Shown: positions 11,904 to 23,070, counted from the stretch's first letter. The stretch is DNA of 64,000 nucleotides from Platerodrilus igneus (GCA_036346225.1 JARFIW010000941.1:2594001-2658000); one strand, 5' to 3'. The notes: generated from the letters alone by a model not told the origin. Numbers and translations: made by a program.

Positions 11904-12409
11904 GGTTCCGTTATAAAATAATTAAGTGTTTTAATTACAGAGTAAACTCTTGAATAAAATAGTCGTTTTATTTTGTTATAAAATCATCTGGAGAGTTATC
12001 ATAGCTTGCAAGAAGTTGTATTTGAGTATCAATACCAACAAATGGTTGTTTCACGATGTTCCGTTTGTATATATAATTTAATTGACTGTTAGATGTTAAC
12101 ATAATATCAAGCTTGCAGGTAACCTCGCATCCGCCTTGTGGATATTAAATGCAAATAGATTGCGATACAGCCTTCAAGCTACTTTGTGTTATTGATGTAC
12201 CGCGAAAACTTAGTTTCAAAGAGTGCTGTGCGTCGCTATGATGTTTTATAAAGAGATTTTTAGAGAGTTTTTTACTGCTAGTTTTACAAACACGGCTAAA
12301 TCTTATAACTTAGGTAAGTACTTGAAGCTTTCCGCTATTTCTTATTATTAAATATACAGTCCATTTATCTCTACATCTGTGGTTATCGAAGTTAACTTCT
12401 GCATTAACA
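11904..12409 (+). repeat. 5' LTR of the BEL/Pao element
   Basis: The 506-bp sequence aligns along its length with 20369-20892. The start has lost the canonical TG (GG here, TG in the 3' copy). It ends in AACA. A TATA box (TTTTATAAAG, 12244-12253) is conserved in both LTRs. AG|GTAAGTA at 12312-12320 is a consensus splice donor. Confidence 0.92.
12244..12253 (+). promoter_or_regulatory. TATA box of the 5' LTR
   Basis: TTTTATAAAG is conserved at the equivalent place of the 3' LTR (about 20712-20721), about 60 bp upstream of the conserved splice donor. RNA would therefore start roughly 30 bp downstream, before the donor. Confidence 0.65.
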
Positions 12410-12717
12410 TATATGGCTCTTCGAGCCGGGTCTGAATGTTACTTGCAAGCTCTAAAATTTTTATTACTTTACGTTGTTAGATACCGCTTATCAAGGTCTA
12501 GCTTTTATGAATATTGGTAGTTATTATCTTTGTTTCTTATTGGGTTGACTATTAATTGATCTTGGTCTTTACAATTTTTTGTAGTGTTTTAAGTTCGATT
12601 TTCACATGTCGCATTAATCATTCATAATAGCCTGCTTTATATTTAGTACATACATTAAACGTTTCCTTTTGCGTTCGTATATTTTTCCCACTTGTATTTC
12701 TTCGCTTTCGTTTTTAG
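12314..12717 (+). promoter_or_regulatory. Candidate 5'-leader intron of the BEL element
   Basis: A strong donor (AG|GTAAGTA) lies inside the LTR at 12314. A pyrimidine-rich tract ending TTTTTAG at 12717 lies only 11 nt before the gag start codon at 12729. Splicing would remove the primer-binding site and bring gag close to the cap. The donor is conserved in the 3' LTR (GTAAGTT at 20796). This is inferred from consensus sites only. Confidence 0.5.
12414..12432 (+). other. Primer-binding site, tRNA-Tyr-like
   Basis: It starts with TGG four bases after the LTR end and continues CTCTTCGAGCCGG. The core TTCGAGCCGG is the complement of the acceptor/T-stem end of insect tRNA-Tyr as I recall it; two or three positions next to the TGG and at the 3' end differ. 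The position and the TGG start support a PBS; the tRNA identity is an inference. Confidence 0.65.
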
Positions 12718-12728
12718 TAATTCAAATC

Positions 12729-13960
12729 ATGGCAAACAAGTTCAAAAAGGCGTATTTTGTAAGAAAGGCGCGAACTAACTCCATTCGGGAGATTTTTGAC
12801 ATCGCTAACAAGACGGTAGTTGAACCCAGTTTTTTTAGTGCTCAATACACGTCGATCGACGCAATTAAGGAAAATTTTTTTCAGCACCATAATTTTATTA
12901 TTGGTGAAGTCGTTTTGGCTGAAGACACAGATAATCAGTTTAGGATTTAATAGAAAGCGCTTTGACAATACCTTTTTTCTTGTTAAAGCCGTGTATTTCC
13001 AGCTATATCCAATCAATCATGCCCTCCCCCCTGTAGAGGGTGGATCCGCACCATCACACAGTGCAAAATCCAAAGTGATACTACCGCCGTTGATTCTCCC
13101 TTTATTTGACGGTGATATCAGTACGTTCGAAACCTTTATTGATCGATTTAATAGTCTGGTTCGCTATAATGACGACCTTTCCGACGTCGATAAAATTTTC
13201 TACCTCCAGTCCGCTTTGATAAATTCCGCATTACTTATAAAAATTTGATTTAACTGCATCTAATTCGCGAAATACAATTCGCCGCATCGCATCTGCTCTT
13301 TGGAATAATATTGGAAAATCCCCAAAATTGAATTCTGATTACCCATAAGGTTTGCAAAAATTAGTGGACACCTTTACCAATAATTTGCAAGCCCTCAAAA
13401 AGTTTGTTTTGCCTGTGGAGAAATGAGACTTTATCCTAGTGCAAACCATGCTAAATCGCCTGGATGTGCACAGTGCCCGCAATTTTGAGTTGCATGAGGA
13501 TGCTTCATATATCCCATCCTATGCAGAGTTAATTGCTTACTTGGAAAAAACTTCTAAATCTTTATCAAATCTGTCAGCCAATCATAAATCGGATTTAAAC
13601 AAAGTTGTTCATACTAACCACAATGTTAGTCTCGCTCAGCTGTTTTCATGTTAGTACATACAAATCATATTGTCGTTAAATGCCCTCTTTGTCGTCAAGA
13701 CCATACTCTTTATCGTTGTAACGTTTTTGCTAAACTTTCTTTCAGGATCGCTACAATGTTGTTAAAAAACATCATCTTTGTATCAATTGTCTTAGTAGTT
13801 CCCACATTTTGAATAAGTGCAGATCTACTATTTCATGCCGCCAATGTAATCAACGTCATCATTCTTTATTGCACTTCAATCACATGTCGTCTAAACCCGC
13901 TTCCGCTACTAGTACAAAGGCTCGTTTCGGTTCTGCTCCTGCATCCTCTAAGGTTCTACC
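12729..13960 (+). pseudogene. gag: BEL/Pao gag (nucleocapsid-capsid), frameshifted
   Basis: I chose the ATG at 12729 because it follows the putative splice acceptor and begins a protein-like frame (MANKFKKAYF) that runs to 12950. The frame then shifts, and from about 13060 the signature LPPLILPLFDGDISTFETF, followed by FNSLVRYNDDLSDVDKIFYL, marks the DUF1759-type capsid domain of BEL gags. A further block (13439-13654) continues capsid sequence. At 13680-13880 two Cys/His clusters (CPLCRQDHTLYRC; then CINC, HILNKC and CRQC) form the usual zinc knuckles. In active elements this protein packages the RNA and forms the particle. Here at least three frame breaks destroy it. Confidence 0.85.
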
Positions 13961-14139
13961 TTGTACCTAGTTCCGCTATTAAGGACCGCTACACGCTCCT
14001 CCTGCTTCTGAGGAAATATTGACCCGTTTTGCCGTAGTGGCCCGTCGACTTCGAAGGTTGTTTTGTTTAATTCGCTCCCTAAAACCTCAGTCGTGTTACT
14101 TTCCACAGTTCATGTAGAAATCCTTTACCCCTCTGGTAC

Positions 14140-14560
14140 TTTTCCAGAAATTTTGTTTTTTACTCAACTCTGGTAGCATGACTTTTTTATTACGCAAAGT
14201 AGTGTGAAACGTTTGGGTTTTCGCGTGCTATTCCACACTCTCTAACCCTTAGTGACTTGGGCTTTATGCGCTCCGCGGTTATACATGGCGCTATAACCGT
14301 TACACTCAAACCAATAGGTGCTTCCTCGCCTATTATTAATTTCGAAACTGTCGTACTCCCAAAAATTTGTGAAAATTTACTTACTACTAATATTTCTTCT
14401 GCAAATTTAGCTCATTTAGCTAATATCAAGCTAGCCGATCCGCTCTTTGCTCAATCTGGACCGATTGATTTATTACTTGGCGCGGATATTTTTCATAGTT
14501 TTATTAAATGGCCGTATCAAAGGTTCAAGTGATCAACCTGTTGCAATCAATACTGTTTTT
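14140..14560 (+). pseudogene. BEL/Pao protease region
   Basis: The frame at 14257-14532 carries the LADPLFAQSGPIDLLLGADI pattern, typical of the C-terminal part of the BEL aspartic-protease domain (DUF1758), where 'DLLLGAD' is a hallmark. The upstream catalytic D-S/T-G equivalent around 14150-14180 reads LNSGS in a shifted frame. The second frame (14447-14869) overlaps, so a frameshift lies near 14500. The enzyme would cleave the polyprotein; this copy is not functional. Confidence 0.75.
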
Positions 14561-15437
14561 GGGTACGTTCTAATGGAAACTATTCCTGCCTCACCATCTT
14601 CACAGATCACGAGCTTATTTTGTATGACAGAGTCTGCTTCCCCTTTGGAAGATATTGTCGCTAAATTATGGGAAGTTGAAGAGGTTCCTGAGGCTAAACC
14701 TTTCACGCCTGATGAGATCTCCATTGAAAAAAATTTTGTTGACACTCTCCGCCGCAACAAGCAAGGACGGGATGTCGTCTCACTGACCTTTAAATATCCA
14801 AAACCTTACTTTCCTGGTAGTCGTGATCTTGCTTTGCGTTTCGTATCTTTAGAAAAATCGTCAAATTAAACAGCTTGCAGTATATGAACAATACGTTTCG
14901 TTTATGCGCGACTATTTAAATTTCAAACACATGCAAACTGTTCAACTTGGTTCTCTATCTAGCACTTCTTATTACATCCCGCATCATTGTGTTGTGAAAA
15001 CCGAAAGCTTAAGTACTAAACTACGTGTAGTTTTCAACGCTTCCACTAGAACTCTATCTCGGCACTCTTTAAATGATCATTTGTTTGTTGGGCCCAAACT
15101 TCAACCAGATATTACTGCAATTTTGTTACAACTTCGCCTCCATATTTATGTTATTACTACAGATATTCGTCAAATGTATAGACAAATCCTTGTTAATCCC
15201 GCTCAATGTGACAATCAAAAGATTGGCGGGCGTTTTTCTCCTGAGGAGTCTATTCTGGACTTTCAATTGAATACAGTGACTTATGGTGTAAATTGTGCAC
15301 CTTTACTTGCGATACGCACGCTTCTGCAGTTGACCGAGGACGAAGGGAACTCCTTTCCTTTGGCCGCTTTTGCTCTTCGCAATCACACCTATATAGATGA
15401 TTTCGCTTCTGGTGGGGACTCTATTGAGTCAACCCTT
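14422..15437 (+). pseudogene. Protease/RT segment, duplicated copy 1
   Basis: This copy reads through the linker with PLEDIVAKLWEVEEV, then the RT with KLRVVFNAS, TDIRQMYRQI, GVNCAPLLAIRT and the active site YIDD at 15390-15401. A frameshift separates 14869 from 14904. Similarity to 16044-17050 starts abruptly at AATATCAAGC (14422) and stops abruptly after GTCAACCCTT (15437); the sequence after that is unrelated. Copy 1 is therefore cut off just past the RT active site. It has its own lesions, different from copy 2. Confidence 0.88.
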
Positions 15438-16043
15438 TGTTACGTTCCCTTAATGTCAGCGTACTCAAAGCACATCGTTTTGTATAGCTGGTTGTATAAC
15501 GTCGATTTTCATTAATAAATAAATTGAATTATTTGTCTTATAAATTTTGGTTCCTTATGCTATTATCAAGTCGAGATAAGACGCTCAGATGTGATGTGAA
15601 TGAAGTCGAGTTTGTATAGACGATAAGCAGTTATAATAGAGCGAGTTTATAAAACAGATTAGCGTAGTTTTCGTAGTTGTTTGTTGTTTCTAAAATTAAT
15701 GAATTGTAAATTGGATTGTTCTTGTCTAACGGCTGTAATTAATGAGTAGATATGAGTGCTGCTTTCATATAAATTTATAAATGCTGTTCCTTATGTGGAT
15801 ATACGAGTTTATGAAACAGAAGCGTCGATAAGCGGTTGTGATAACAAGCAGTTTGTTTTTGGTTCCTATATATAAATTGCCCGTTTTTTGCGTTTGAGAA
15901 TAGTGGGTATAAATTTTCGAATTGTTTTTACGGAACATTGACTTTATTGATACGCGTGTTTTAATGATGATGTTTTTTTGGTTGGTTCTCTTGTGGAAAT
16001 AAAGGGTATAACTTTTAAATTCGACGGCACTTTTAGCATTTGC
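15438..16043. other. 606-bp spacer of unknown origin between the duplicated segments
   Basis: AT-rich and not BEL-like except possibly the last ~60 bp, which stay open in frame with copy 2. It starts TGTTACG, reminiscent of an LTR start, but I found no matching CA end or TSD. It may be filler from the event that created the duplication or the remains of another insertion. Confidence 0.4.
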
Positions 16044-17290
16044 AATATCAAGCTAGCCGATCCGCTCTTTGCTCAATCTGGACCGATTGATTTATTACTT
16101 GGCGCGGATATTTTTCATAAAGTGTTATTAAATGGCCGCATCAAAGATTCAAATGATCAACCTGTTGCAATCAACACTGTCTTTGGGTACGTTCTAATGG
16201 AAACTATTCCTGCTGCACCCTCTTCACAGATCACGGGCTTATTTTGTATGACAGAGTCTGCTTCCCCTTTGGAAGATATTGTCGCTAAATTATGGGAAGT
16301 TTAAGAAGTTCCTGAGGCTAAACCTTTCACACCTGATGAAATCTTCGTTGAAAAAAATTTTGTTGACACTCTCCGCCGCAACGAGCAAAGACGGTATGTC
16401 GTCTCACTGCCCTTTAAAGATCCAAAACCTTACTTTCCTGGTAGTCGTGATTTTGCTTTACAGCGTTTTGTATCTTTAGAAAATCGTCAAATTAAACAGC
16501 CCGCAGTATATGAACAATACGTTTCGTTTATGCGCGACTATTTAAATTCCAAACACATGCAAACTGTTCAACTTGGTTCTCTATCTGGTACTTCTTATTA
16601 CATCCCGTATCATTCTGTTGTGAAAACTGAAAGTACTAAACTACGTGTAGTTTTCAACGCTTCCGCTAAAACTCTATCTCAATCCTCCTTTGTTTGTTGG
16701 ACCCAAACTTCAACCAGATATTACTGCAATTTTGTTACAACTTTGCCTCCATCCTTATGTTATTACTACAGATATTCGTCAAATGTATAGACAAATCCTT
16801 GTTAATCCCGCTCATTGATTGTGACAATCAAAGGATTGTTTGGCGTTTTTCTCCTGAGGAACCTATTCAGGGCTTTCAATTGAATACAGTTGCTTATGGG
16901 GTAAATTGTGCTCCTTTTCTTGCGATACGCACGCTTCCGCATTTTACCGAGAACGAAATGAACTGCTTTCTTTTGGCCGCTTTTGCTCTTCGCAATCACA
17001 CCTATATCGATGATATATCTTCTGGTGGGGAGTCTATTGAGTCAACCCTTGCTTTAGGAAATCAATTAGTAGCTCTTCTAAAACGGGATGGTTTTGAACT
17101 TCATAAGAGGTCTAGTAATCAACCTGAATTACTTAAAGATCTTTCAGCTTTGCAACAATTCTCACAACCACGCTCCTTTGAGAATCCTGTTATTCAAGTT
17201 GTGAAAATGATAGGTCTTCAATGGAGCTCCAGCCACAATCATTAGCATGCACCAAACGCAACTTACTTTCCACCTTAGCCCGTATTTTTG
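16044..17290 (+). pseudogene. Protease/RT segment, duplicated copy 2, continuing into the rest of RT
   Basis: This copy repeats the copy 1 signatures (LADPLFAQSGPIDLLLGAD; KLRVVFNAS; GVNCAPFLAIRT; YIDD at 17003-17014) and then continues past the break point of copy 1 with LALGNQLVALLKRDGFELHK and MIGLQW, the usual BEL sequence after the active site. There is a stop at about 16302 and frameshifts near 16690 and 16815. Downstream BEL domains follow this copy, so it is the original connection to RNase H, while copy 1 connects to gag. Confidence 0.88.
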
Positions 17291-17314
17291 ACTCTATGGA
17301 AATTTTATCCCCCC

Positions 17315-18123
17315 TGTAGATGTCAATCCGTGTCGAGCACGAAAAAAGACGTGATACTCTTAATTGTTCTCAGGAGTTCAGGTTAGCAAATATACAACAG
17401 ACCGAGGGCAATATAACATTTATTATTAACTGTTGAAATACAAACTGAAATTACTTCACACGTCGTACCGCTGATAATAAAAGGCCAACTTAACAATGTT
17501 TATAATGTTTTATAATACACCCAATTAAACACCCCATAATGCGAACCGATTACAGCACGTGTTAGTGCGCAGTTTTATACAAATTATCAGATTAAAATAA
17601 AGGTTAACACTTACGTTCTAGAAGTCCTTGCAGGTGCAAGCGTATAAATACCTGCCGGTGCGTCCGGGTAGCTCCATCACAAAAATTCTTCACTCGGAGA
17701 TTACACTAACACTATCGTCAACACCTTAAATTACGCTACAAAAGCATCCTTCATTACCCGTAACGATTTACATAATATTTTTTGCTAAATCTCTAAAACA
17801 CAACTACCAAACATCTGCAATTGATATTTACAAAATAAATTTCAAAGATTTTATCCTAGAGGTATGTAAACATCCGACCACTTACATAATAATTAATAAA
17901 CCTGATACACCTTCGGCATAGACAGCTGGCATAGCCACCTGTATCCACGCGCATCTAAGCATCGACTAACTACTCGTCCCCCGATTGACCTTTCTCGTTA
18001 AGCACCCTATATTTATCAGCAGACTGGAAATACCAGGCTGATATAGTTACCGCGTAGTGCCCATATTTTAAATAATAGTATGAAATATAAGATTATACAT
18101 GTTTACATATATGGCGCGTTACA
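17315..18123 (+). mobile_element. Solo LTR (809 bp) nested in the BEL polymerase
   Basis: The block starts TGTAGATGTC and ends GCGTTACA, bounded by CCCC at 17311-17314 and 18124-18127. BEL coding sequence stops exactly at its left edge and resumes at its right edge, and counting one CCCC the BEL frame is continuous across the site. It has a TATA box (GTATAAATA, about 17641), an initiator-like TCACTCGG near 17690 and AATAAA near 17898, consistent with U3-R-U5 in plus orientation. No internal region remains, so it is a solo LTR; the 4-bp TSD fits a Ty3/Gypsy or BEL parent. Confidence 0.85.
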
Positions 18124-18780
18124 CCCCTAACTTTTCTAGTAGAGCATTTAATTCAGCGTTTGTGGCCCCTAAAACTGGACTGGGATGATGTCCCTCCCTC
18201 CGATATACTGCGTTCGGGGGAGGGATACTTTCATGAATTGCCATTTCTTTCAGACTTTGAGTTGCCGTGCTCACTAGTTCCGCCTCATTTTGCAAGGTGC
18301 GAAATTCATTGCTTTACTGACGTTTCCGAACGCGGCTATTGCGTTGTGTTTTTTTTTGTCACCTATGCTTCTATTGAGGTCCGATTAGTTTGAGCAAAAT
18401 CTAAAGTTGCTCCTCTTCGTATCTTTTCTTTGCCCAAACTCGAACTTTAGCTGCCACCTTGGCATCAAAATTATTAACTTTTATCCTCAAAACTTTTTGA
18501 TTCCCATCTTACGTTTGATAAAAATTTTTGTTGGTCTGATTCTATGGTGGTCCTTTCTTCAATTCGTTCCCCTCCTCCCCTCCACAGCGCTGGAAAACCT
18601 TTGTTGCGAATCGAATCTCCTATATTCAAGAAAACACTACTCGCGTTTTTTGGCATCATATCACCTCTAATGAAAATCCTGCCTATGCCGGGTCATATAG
18701 TTTGCTACTTAGCGACTTGTGGTACCAGTGTTCTTTATGGTAGGCGTCACCCCCTGCCTTGAACCGTTTGTTCGAAAAAT
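18124..18780 (+). pseudogene. BEL/Pao connection and RNase H region
   Basis: The frame at 18160-18393 begins with LKLDWDDVPPSDIL, the conserved BEL segment after the RT thumb, and then FTDVSERGYCVV, the first RNase H acidic motif. In shifted frames follow SKSKVAPLRIFSLPKLEL-like sequence (about 18395-18450), SDSMVVLSSIRSPP (about 18535-18570) and NENPAD-like sequence near 18670. RNase H removes the RNA template during DNA synthesis. At least three frame changes show that it is inactive. It continues directly from the insertion site of the solo LTR. Confidence 0.8.
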
Positions 18781-18983
18781 ACAGTCCACACATACCGCGT
18801 TTTAATTCTTTTGAAGTTCTCCAGGAAGAACGTTCTATTGTTCTGACCGTCTGTCGTGTCCTTTTCTTGGATTAAAATAGTTTTGAAAATAATTCTTCTT
18901 TTCAATTCATTATTTGCATTGTTGCTTGGATTCTCCACTTTATCCATAAACTACAACATCCGTTATCAAAATACTCCGTACCT

Positions 18984-20187
18984 TTGTCCTCTTTCAAGCT
19001 ACATAATGCTTGGATCCCTTTGATTAAGTACACTCAACAAACTTATTTTTTAATTAAACTGCACACCCTCTCGTCTGGATTAGTTCTAAAAAAGAATTTT
19101 TGCAAATTGTCCCCCTTTAGTAGAGAAGGAATCGTACGCCTCGATGGCCGACTGTCTCACGCATCCTTATCCTCTGAAAGGAAATTTTCGTCCTTTACCT
19201 AGTAAAAGTCGCTTTACGGATTTGTATATCAGTTTTGTCCATTTGAAATATTTCCACATGGATGTTCAAATGGTTGAATTTATTATCCGTCAACAATTTT
19301 GGATTGTTTCTAGTAAGCAGTCAATTCGTCGTGTTCTGAGTCGGTGTGTGACTTGTGTGAAAACTGCTCCTACCGCATCACAGCCTCCTATGGGCAACCT
19401 TTCCGCATATGGTGTCACTCAAGTCAAGCATTTTTGCGTTCGGGTGTCGACTTTGCTGGTCCCTTTTTTATTACCATGTCTCGAGTAAGAGGTTCCAAAG
19501 TGTTAAAAGCGTATTTATGTCTCTTTATTTGTATGTCTGATCTGTCAACCGACGACTATCTCGCCGCTTTACGCTGATTTATTGCCATGCGTGGCCGTTG
19601 TGATAATCTCTACAGTGACCACAGCACAAATTTTGCTGGTGCCCATCGACAGTTAATTTCTCTCGCCAAGTCCGCTATCTCTTCAGAACATATTTCTTGG
19701 CATTTTACACCGCCCGCTGCGCCTCATTTTGGTGTTTTGTGGGAAGTGGGTGTGAGGTCCGCTAAAACCTTGCTTCTTCGTACCATAGGTGAACAAGTAT
19801 TGACCTACGAGGAACTGACCGCTGTCTTTCTTCAAATTGAGTCCATTTTAAACTCGCGCTCTCTCACACCCATGAGCAGTAACCTCAATGACTTGACCTG
19901 CCTTACACCAGGTCACTTTCTGACTTTGGCACCTTTAACCACTATTCCGGAGCCTGCCCATTCCGACCTTCCGCTCAACCGCCTTTTTCGTTGGCAATTA
20001 GTACAAAGAATTCATCCAAGTGGCACAAAGCGTCTCCTTCAGTTGTTTTGGATACCTTAACGCTAATTAAAGCCAAGAACGTTCCCCCTCTTCGTTGGTC
20101 CCTTGGATTTGTCGTGGCGGTACATCCGGAAACTGATGGTGTCTTTCGCGTTGTCACCATCAAGACAAGACCGCCCAAGGCTAGCTG
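18984..20187 (+). pseudogene. BEL/Pao integrase
   Basis: Three reading frames give, in order, the HHCC zinc domain (YFHMDVQMVEFIIRQQFW with C-x2-C in SRCVTC, about 19240-19360), the catalytic core with Asp in GVDFAGPF (19449-19451), Asp in YSDHSTNF (19617-19619) and Glu in LWEVGVRSAK (19743-19745), then LNSRSLTPMS and LTPGHFL, and the C-terminal PPLRW..GFVVAVHPETDGVFRVVTIKT block ending near 20187. All three catalytic acids are present, but frameshifts near 19490, 19580 and 20055 break the protein. Integrase would insert the element DNA; the 5-bp TSD is consistent with its activity. Confidence 0.88.
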
Positions 20188-20350
20188 AAGCGCCCTGTCG
20201 CTAATTTTTTCCTTTACCTTGTTTGTAATTTTTTGTTCTGTTTGCAATAATTGTTTCTATGTTTTTTTTCTCATTAATTAAGTTTGTTCCTTTGTTCACC
20301 TGTTCTACATTTCAGTCACACCCTTGTTAATTTTTTTTTAAGAATGTTTT

Positions 20351-20368
20351 GCATTTTGGTGGACGGTA
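20351..20368 (+). other. Purine-rich tract before the 3' LTR
   Basis: GCATTTTGGTGGACGGTA precedes the TG of the 3' LTR. Its position makes it the likely plus-strand primer site, although the purine run is interrupted. Confidence 0.5.
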
Positions 20369-20892
20369 TGTTCTGTTATAAAATAATGAAGTGTTTTAAT
20401 TGTAGAGTAAACTCTTGAATAAAATAGTCGTTTTATTTTGTTATAAAATCATCTGGAGAGTTATCATAGCTTAAAAAAAATTGTATTTAATTATCAGTAG
20501 CAACAAATGTTGTTTCACAATGTTCCGTTTGTATTTATAATTTAATTGGCTGTTAGATGCTAGCATAATATCCAGCTTGCAGACATCCTCGCATCCGCCT
20601 TGTGGATATTAAAAGCCATTAGATTTGTCGCAATACAGCCTTCAAGCTATTTTGGGTTATTGATGTACCGCGAAAACTTAGTTTCAAAGAGTGATGTGCG
20701 TCACTATGACGTTTTATAAAGAGATATGATCTGCTGTCAAAAGTTGACGTTTTTTACTACTAGTTATTCGAACATCGCTAAATCTACTAACTTAGGTAAG
20801 TTCTTGAAGGTTTCCGCTGTTTCTCATTTTTAAATGTATAGTCCACTTATCTCTACCATTTGTGGTTATCGAAGTTAATCGCTGCAGTAACA
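20369..20892 (+). repeat. 3' LTR of the BEL/Pao element
   Basis: This 524-bp copy aligns with 11904-12409. It starts TGTTCTG and ends AACA, followed by the TSD CAGCC (20893-20897). It differs from the 5' LTR by scattered substitutions and a small insertion after the TATA box (around 20725-20745). Confidence 0.92.
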
Positions 20893-20897
20893 CAGCC

Positions 20898-21829
20898 AAT
20901 GAATTGAATCAGTTTAGTCTATAAAATTAAGGCTTTTTCTAAACCACGTGAAATTTAGTCTACTTATATTTTACTGTAAGTTAACTAATGAATAATTTGC
21001 TTACTTTGAAGTCTTGCTAGAGCACTGTCGCACAAAATTGTTCTCGCCTTTTGCACTTTAAAAACTGTTATTTCTTTTTACTTTGCTAATTAATGAAATA
21101 CATCAAAGGTTTTCAAAGAACTTGCCGACAAAAACACATCTATTGTAATTTACTTTTATAAAAGGTTGTACTAGAGGAAACACCATCAAAGCAGTGCAAT
21201 TTCAGTGGTGCACCTAGGTGACATTTGTTTTCTAATTTATCGCGTACCCGGATTCGTAAGTCTTGAATTCTTACAATTGAAAATTAAAATAACACAAGCT
21301 AAAAGAGTAACAGCAGTTAGCTGAACTGGTGTAGCTCTCTACTTAGTTCTTTCGCTAAATAACAGCATCAATTAGGTGGAAACGATTAAAAACTGTTAGA
21401 AATTAGATTGGCTGAGAAGAGACGAGAAAGGCGCCTTAACCAAAGACCGAAGTTAAACAAGAAAAAGTAGAGCAAGAAACTAACTTTATCGTTGATGATT
21501 TAAATGATTTTTCATAAGAAAAGTTTTTATATTGGCAATGATTACTTGTTTTGCATGGTAGAAAAGCAGCAGAGATTTACAATTATGGCCGCAGTAGGTG
21601 GGTATGTTTTAAAAGATTTTAATTGTTATCATACCTATTATTCCGATTTAAATTATCACCACCAATTAAATGATCGACATGTGATAATAGTTCGTAACAG
21701 TGCGTGACTCCGACGTATGGTGTTCGTATAAAAGTTTTCACATAATAAATTGAGTCACTTATCAGTTAAAAATATTAAAAAATATATACGTATTGACTTT
21801 AAATTATTGTAAAAACCATAGACGCATAA
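20898..21829. other. No gene recognised
   Basis: AT-rich. The 67-codon frame at 21504-21707 has no domain. AAAGCAGCAGAGATTTACAA near 21567 resembles AAAGCAGCAAAGATTTGCAA near 11727, again hinting at an old dispersed repeat. Confidence 0.4.
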
Positions 21830-23070
21830 AAAGAAGGCTGATATTCAACTGTTCTCCATGTTTGTTATTAACGACATTTCCATGTATTGGGATTTTTAAA
21901 TGTCATGTAATTTAATATTGTGAACAGGAAAATTTTTAGTGATGATTTGTTTGTTGATGAATTAGATTTAAAGTATTTTTAGGATTTATTTTATTTTAGC
22001 ACTACCTGGCGAAAGAAGGTTAAGAAACGAAGTATTTTTAAAGTATATTTGTGTGTACATTGAAATTATTTATTGTTAGCAGAACTTAAGTTTAAGTCGA
22101 ATTATATTTGCGTTTATTTAGGAAATATGATAAGATTTAGGTTATTGTAAAAGATAAACATCCACCCCAGTGATGGAATCGTGTTTAGAAGCCATTTTAT
22201 TTTTAATTTTATTTAATTTAAACAAAATTTTAATTAGTGTGTTAAGGTATTTTAGAAAACGGTGACATATAAAATGATGAAATTTAGGAAACCTAAGCAA
22301 GAGAAACCTGTGCGAAATGACAGTCTTTCGTGTAGTAACAATATCACAGGAATTGCTGTGACAGACGGGTTGGCACCTGTCAATTATGATAAGTAAAGAA
22401 GCATTTCAGATTAAGTGATAGTGTTCCGTCCAACCATGTACATATTAATTTAGTTTCTTATATTATTATTATAAAATTTAAGTTTATTTGTTAATGGTAA
22501 TATCTGCTCTTTTATTTTAAATTTATTGATAAATCTGGTCGCGTTAACTATCCCCTTCAATGTTCTTCTTGTTGCCATATATGTTTGGTGATTGCGCAGC
22601 CTGACACAGTCCATTGTCACCGCTAGAACAATAAGTTTCTGCTTCTGAGGTCAGTTCCCGTCTCGGACTACTTCACCGCTTTAATTAATTTTACGAGTGC
22701 AATAAGAAATGTTCTGGATCCAAGAATTCTCACCGCTCTAACTGGACATCAGCTAAGAATATTGAAGGCCGCATTGTTTACTATCTGTTTGGTGGAACAC
22801 CCGCTTTTCTCCCTCTGAGTAGCTTTTATGTACTTAACAGATGTAACGTTTGTTTTCATTCCAGATATTTGATGATTTTTATTTGGAATTTTTTTTTTAT
22901 TATTTTTCCGTAGAAGCTAACTCACTCCCGCGTCACTGCAGTTAGTAAGTGCACCTTTATATTGTTACGGTGTCCCGCTCCTTCAAGGCAAACCAAAAGT
23001 TGTTGACTTATCTTTCATTTTACCCGTTACAATTGCTCTACAAGTACATACTGAAGAAAAATAAATAATT
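21830..23070. repeat. Dispersed repeat A, copy 1
   Basis: Shares long interrupted similarity, same strand, with 61480-62280: ATGTTTGTTATTAACGACA, AATGTAATTTAATATTG, GAAACCTAAGCAAGAGAAACC-like, GTGACAGACG and CACCTTTATATTGTTAC. Copy 1 has about 300 bp extra in the middle (about 22450-22860). It carries no coding capacity and I do not recognise the family. Confidence 0.7.

Larger units (their letters stand above)
11904..20892 (+). mobile_element. BEL/Pao LTR retrotransposon, near full length, with nested insertions
   Basis: The element is delimited by two ~0.5-kb LTRs and by a 5-bp direct repeat CAGCC (11899-11903 and 20893-20897), the TSD size expected for BEL/Pao. Between the LTRs, in order on the plus strand, are a primer-binding site, gag with the BEL-type LP.FDGD signature and zinc knuckles, an aspartic-protease region, RT with YIDD, RNase H, an HHCC/DDE integrase and a purine-rich stretch before the 3' LTR. 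This protease-RT-RNase H-integrase order and the sequence signatures place it in BEL/Pao. Coding is broken by many frameshifts and stops, by a duplicated protease/RT segment (14422-15437 and 16044-17050) and by a solo LTR (17315-18123). The LTRs have diverged from one another, so the insertion is not recent. Confidence 0.93.
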
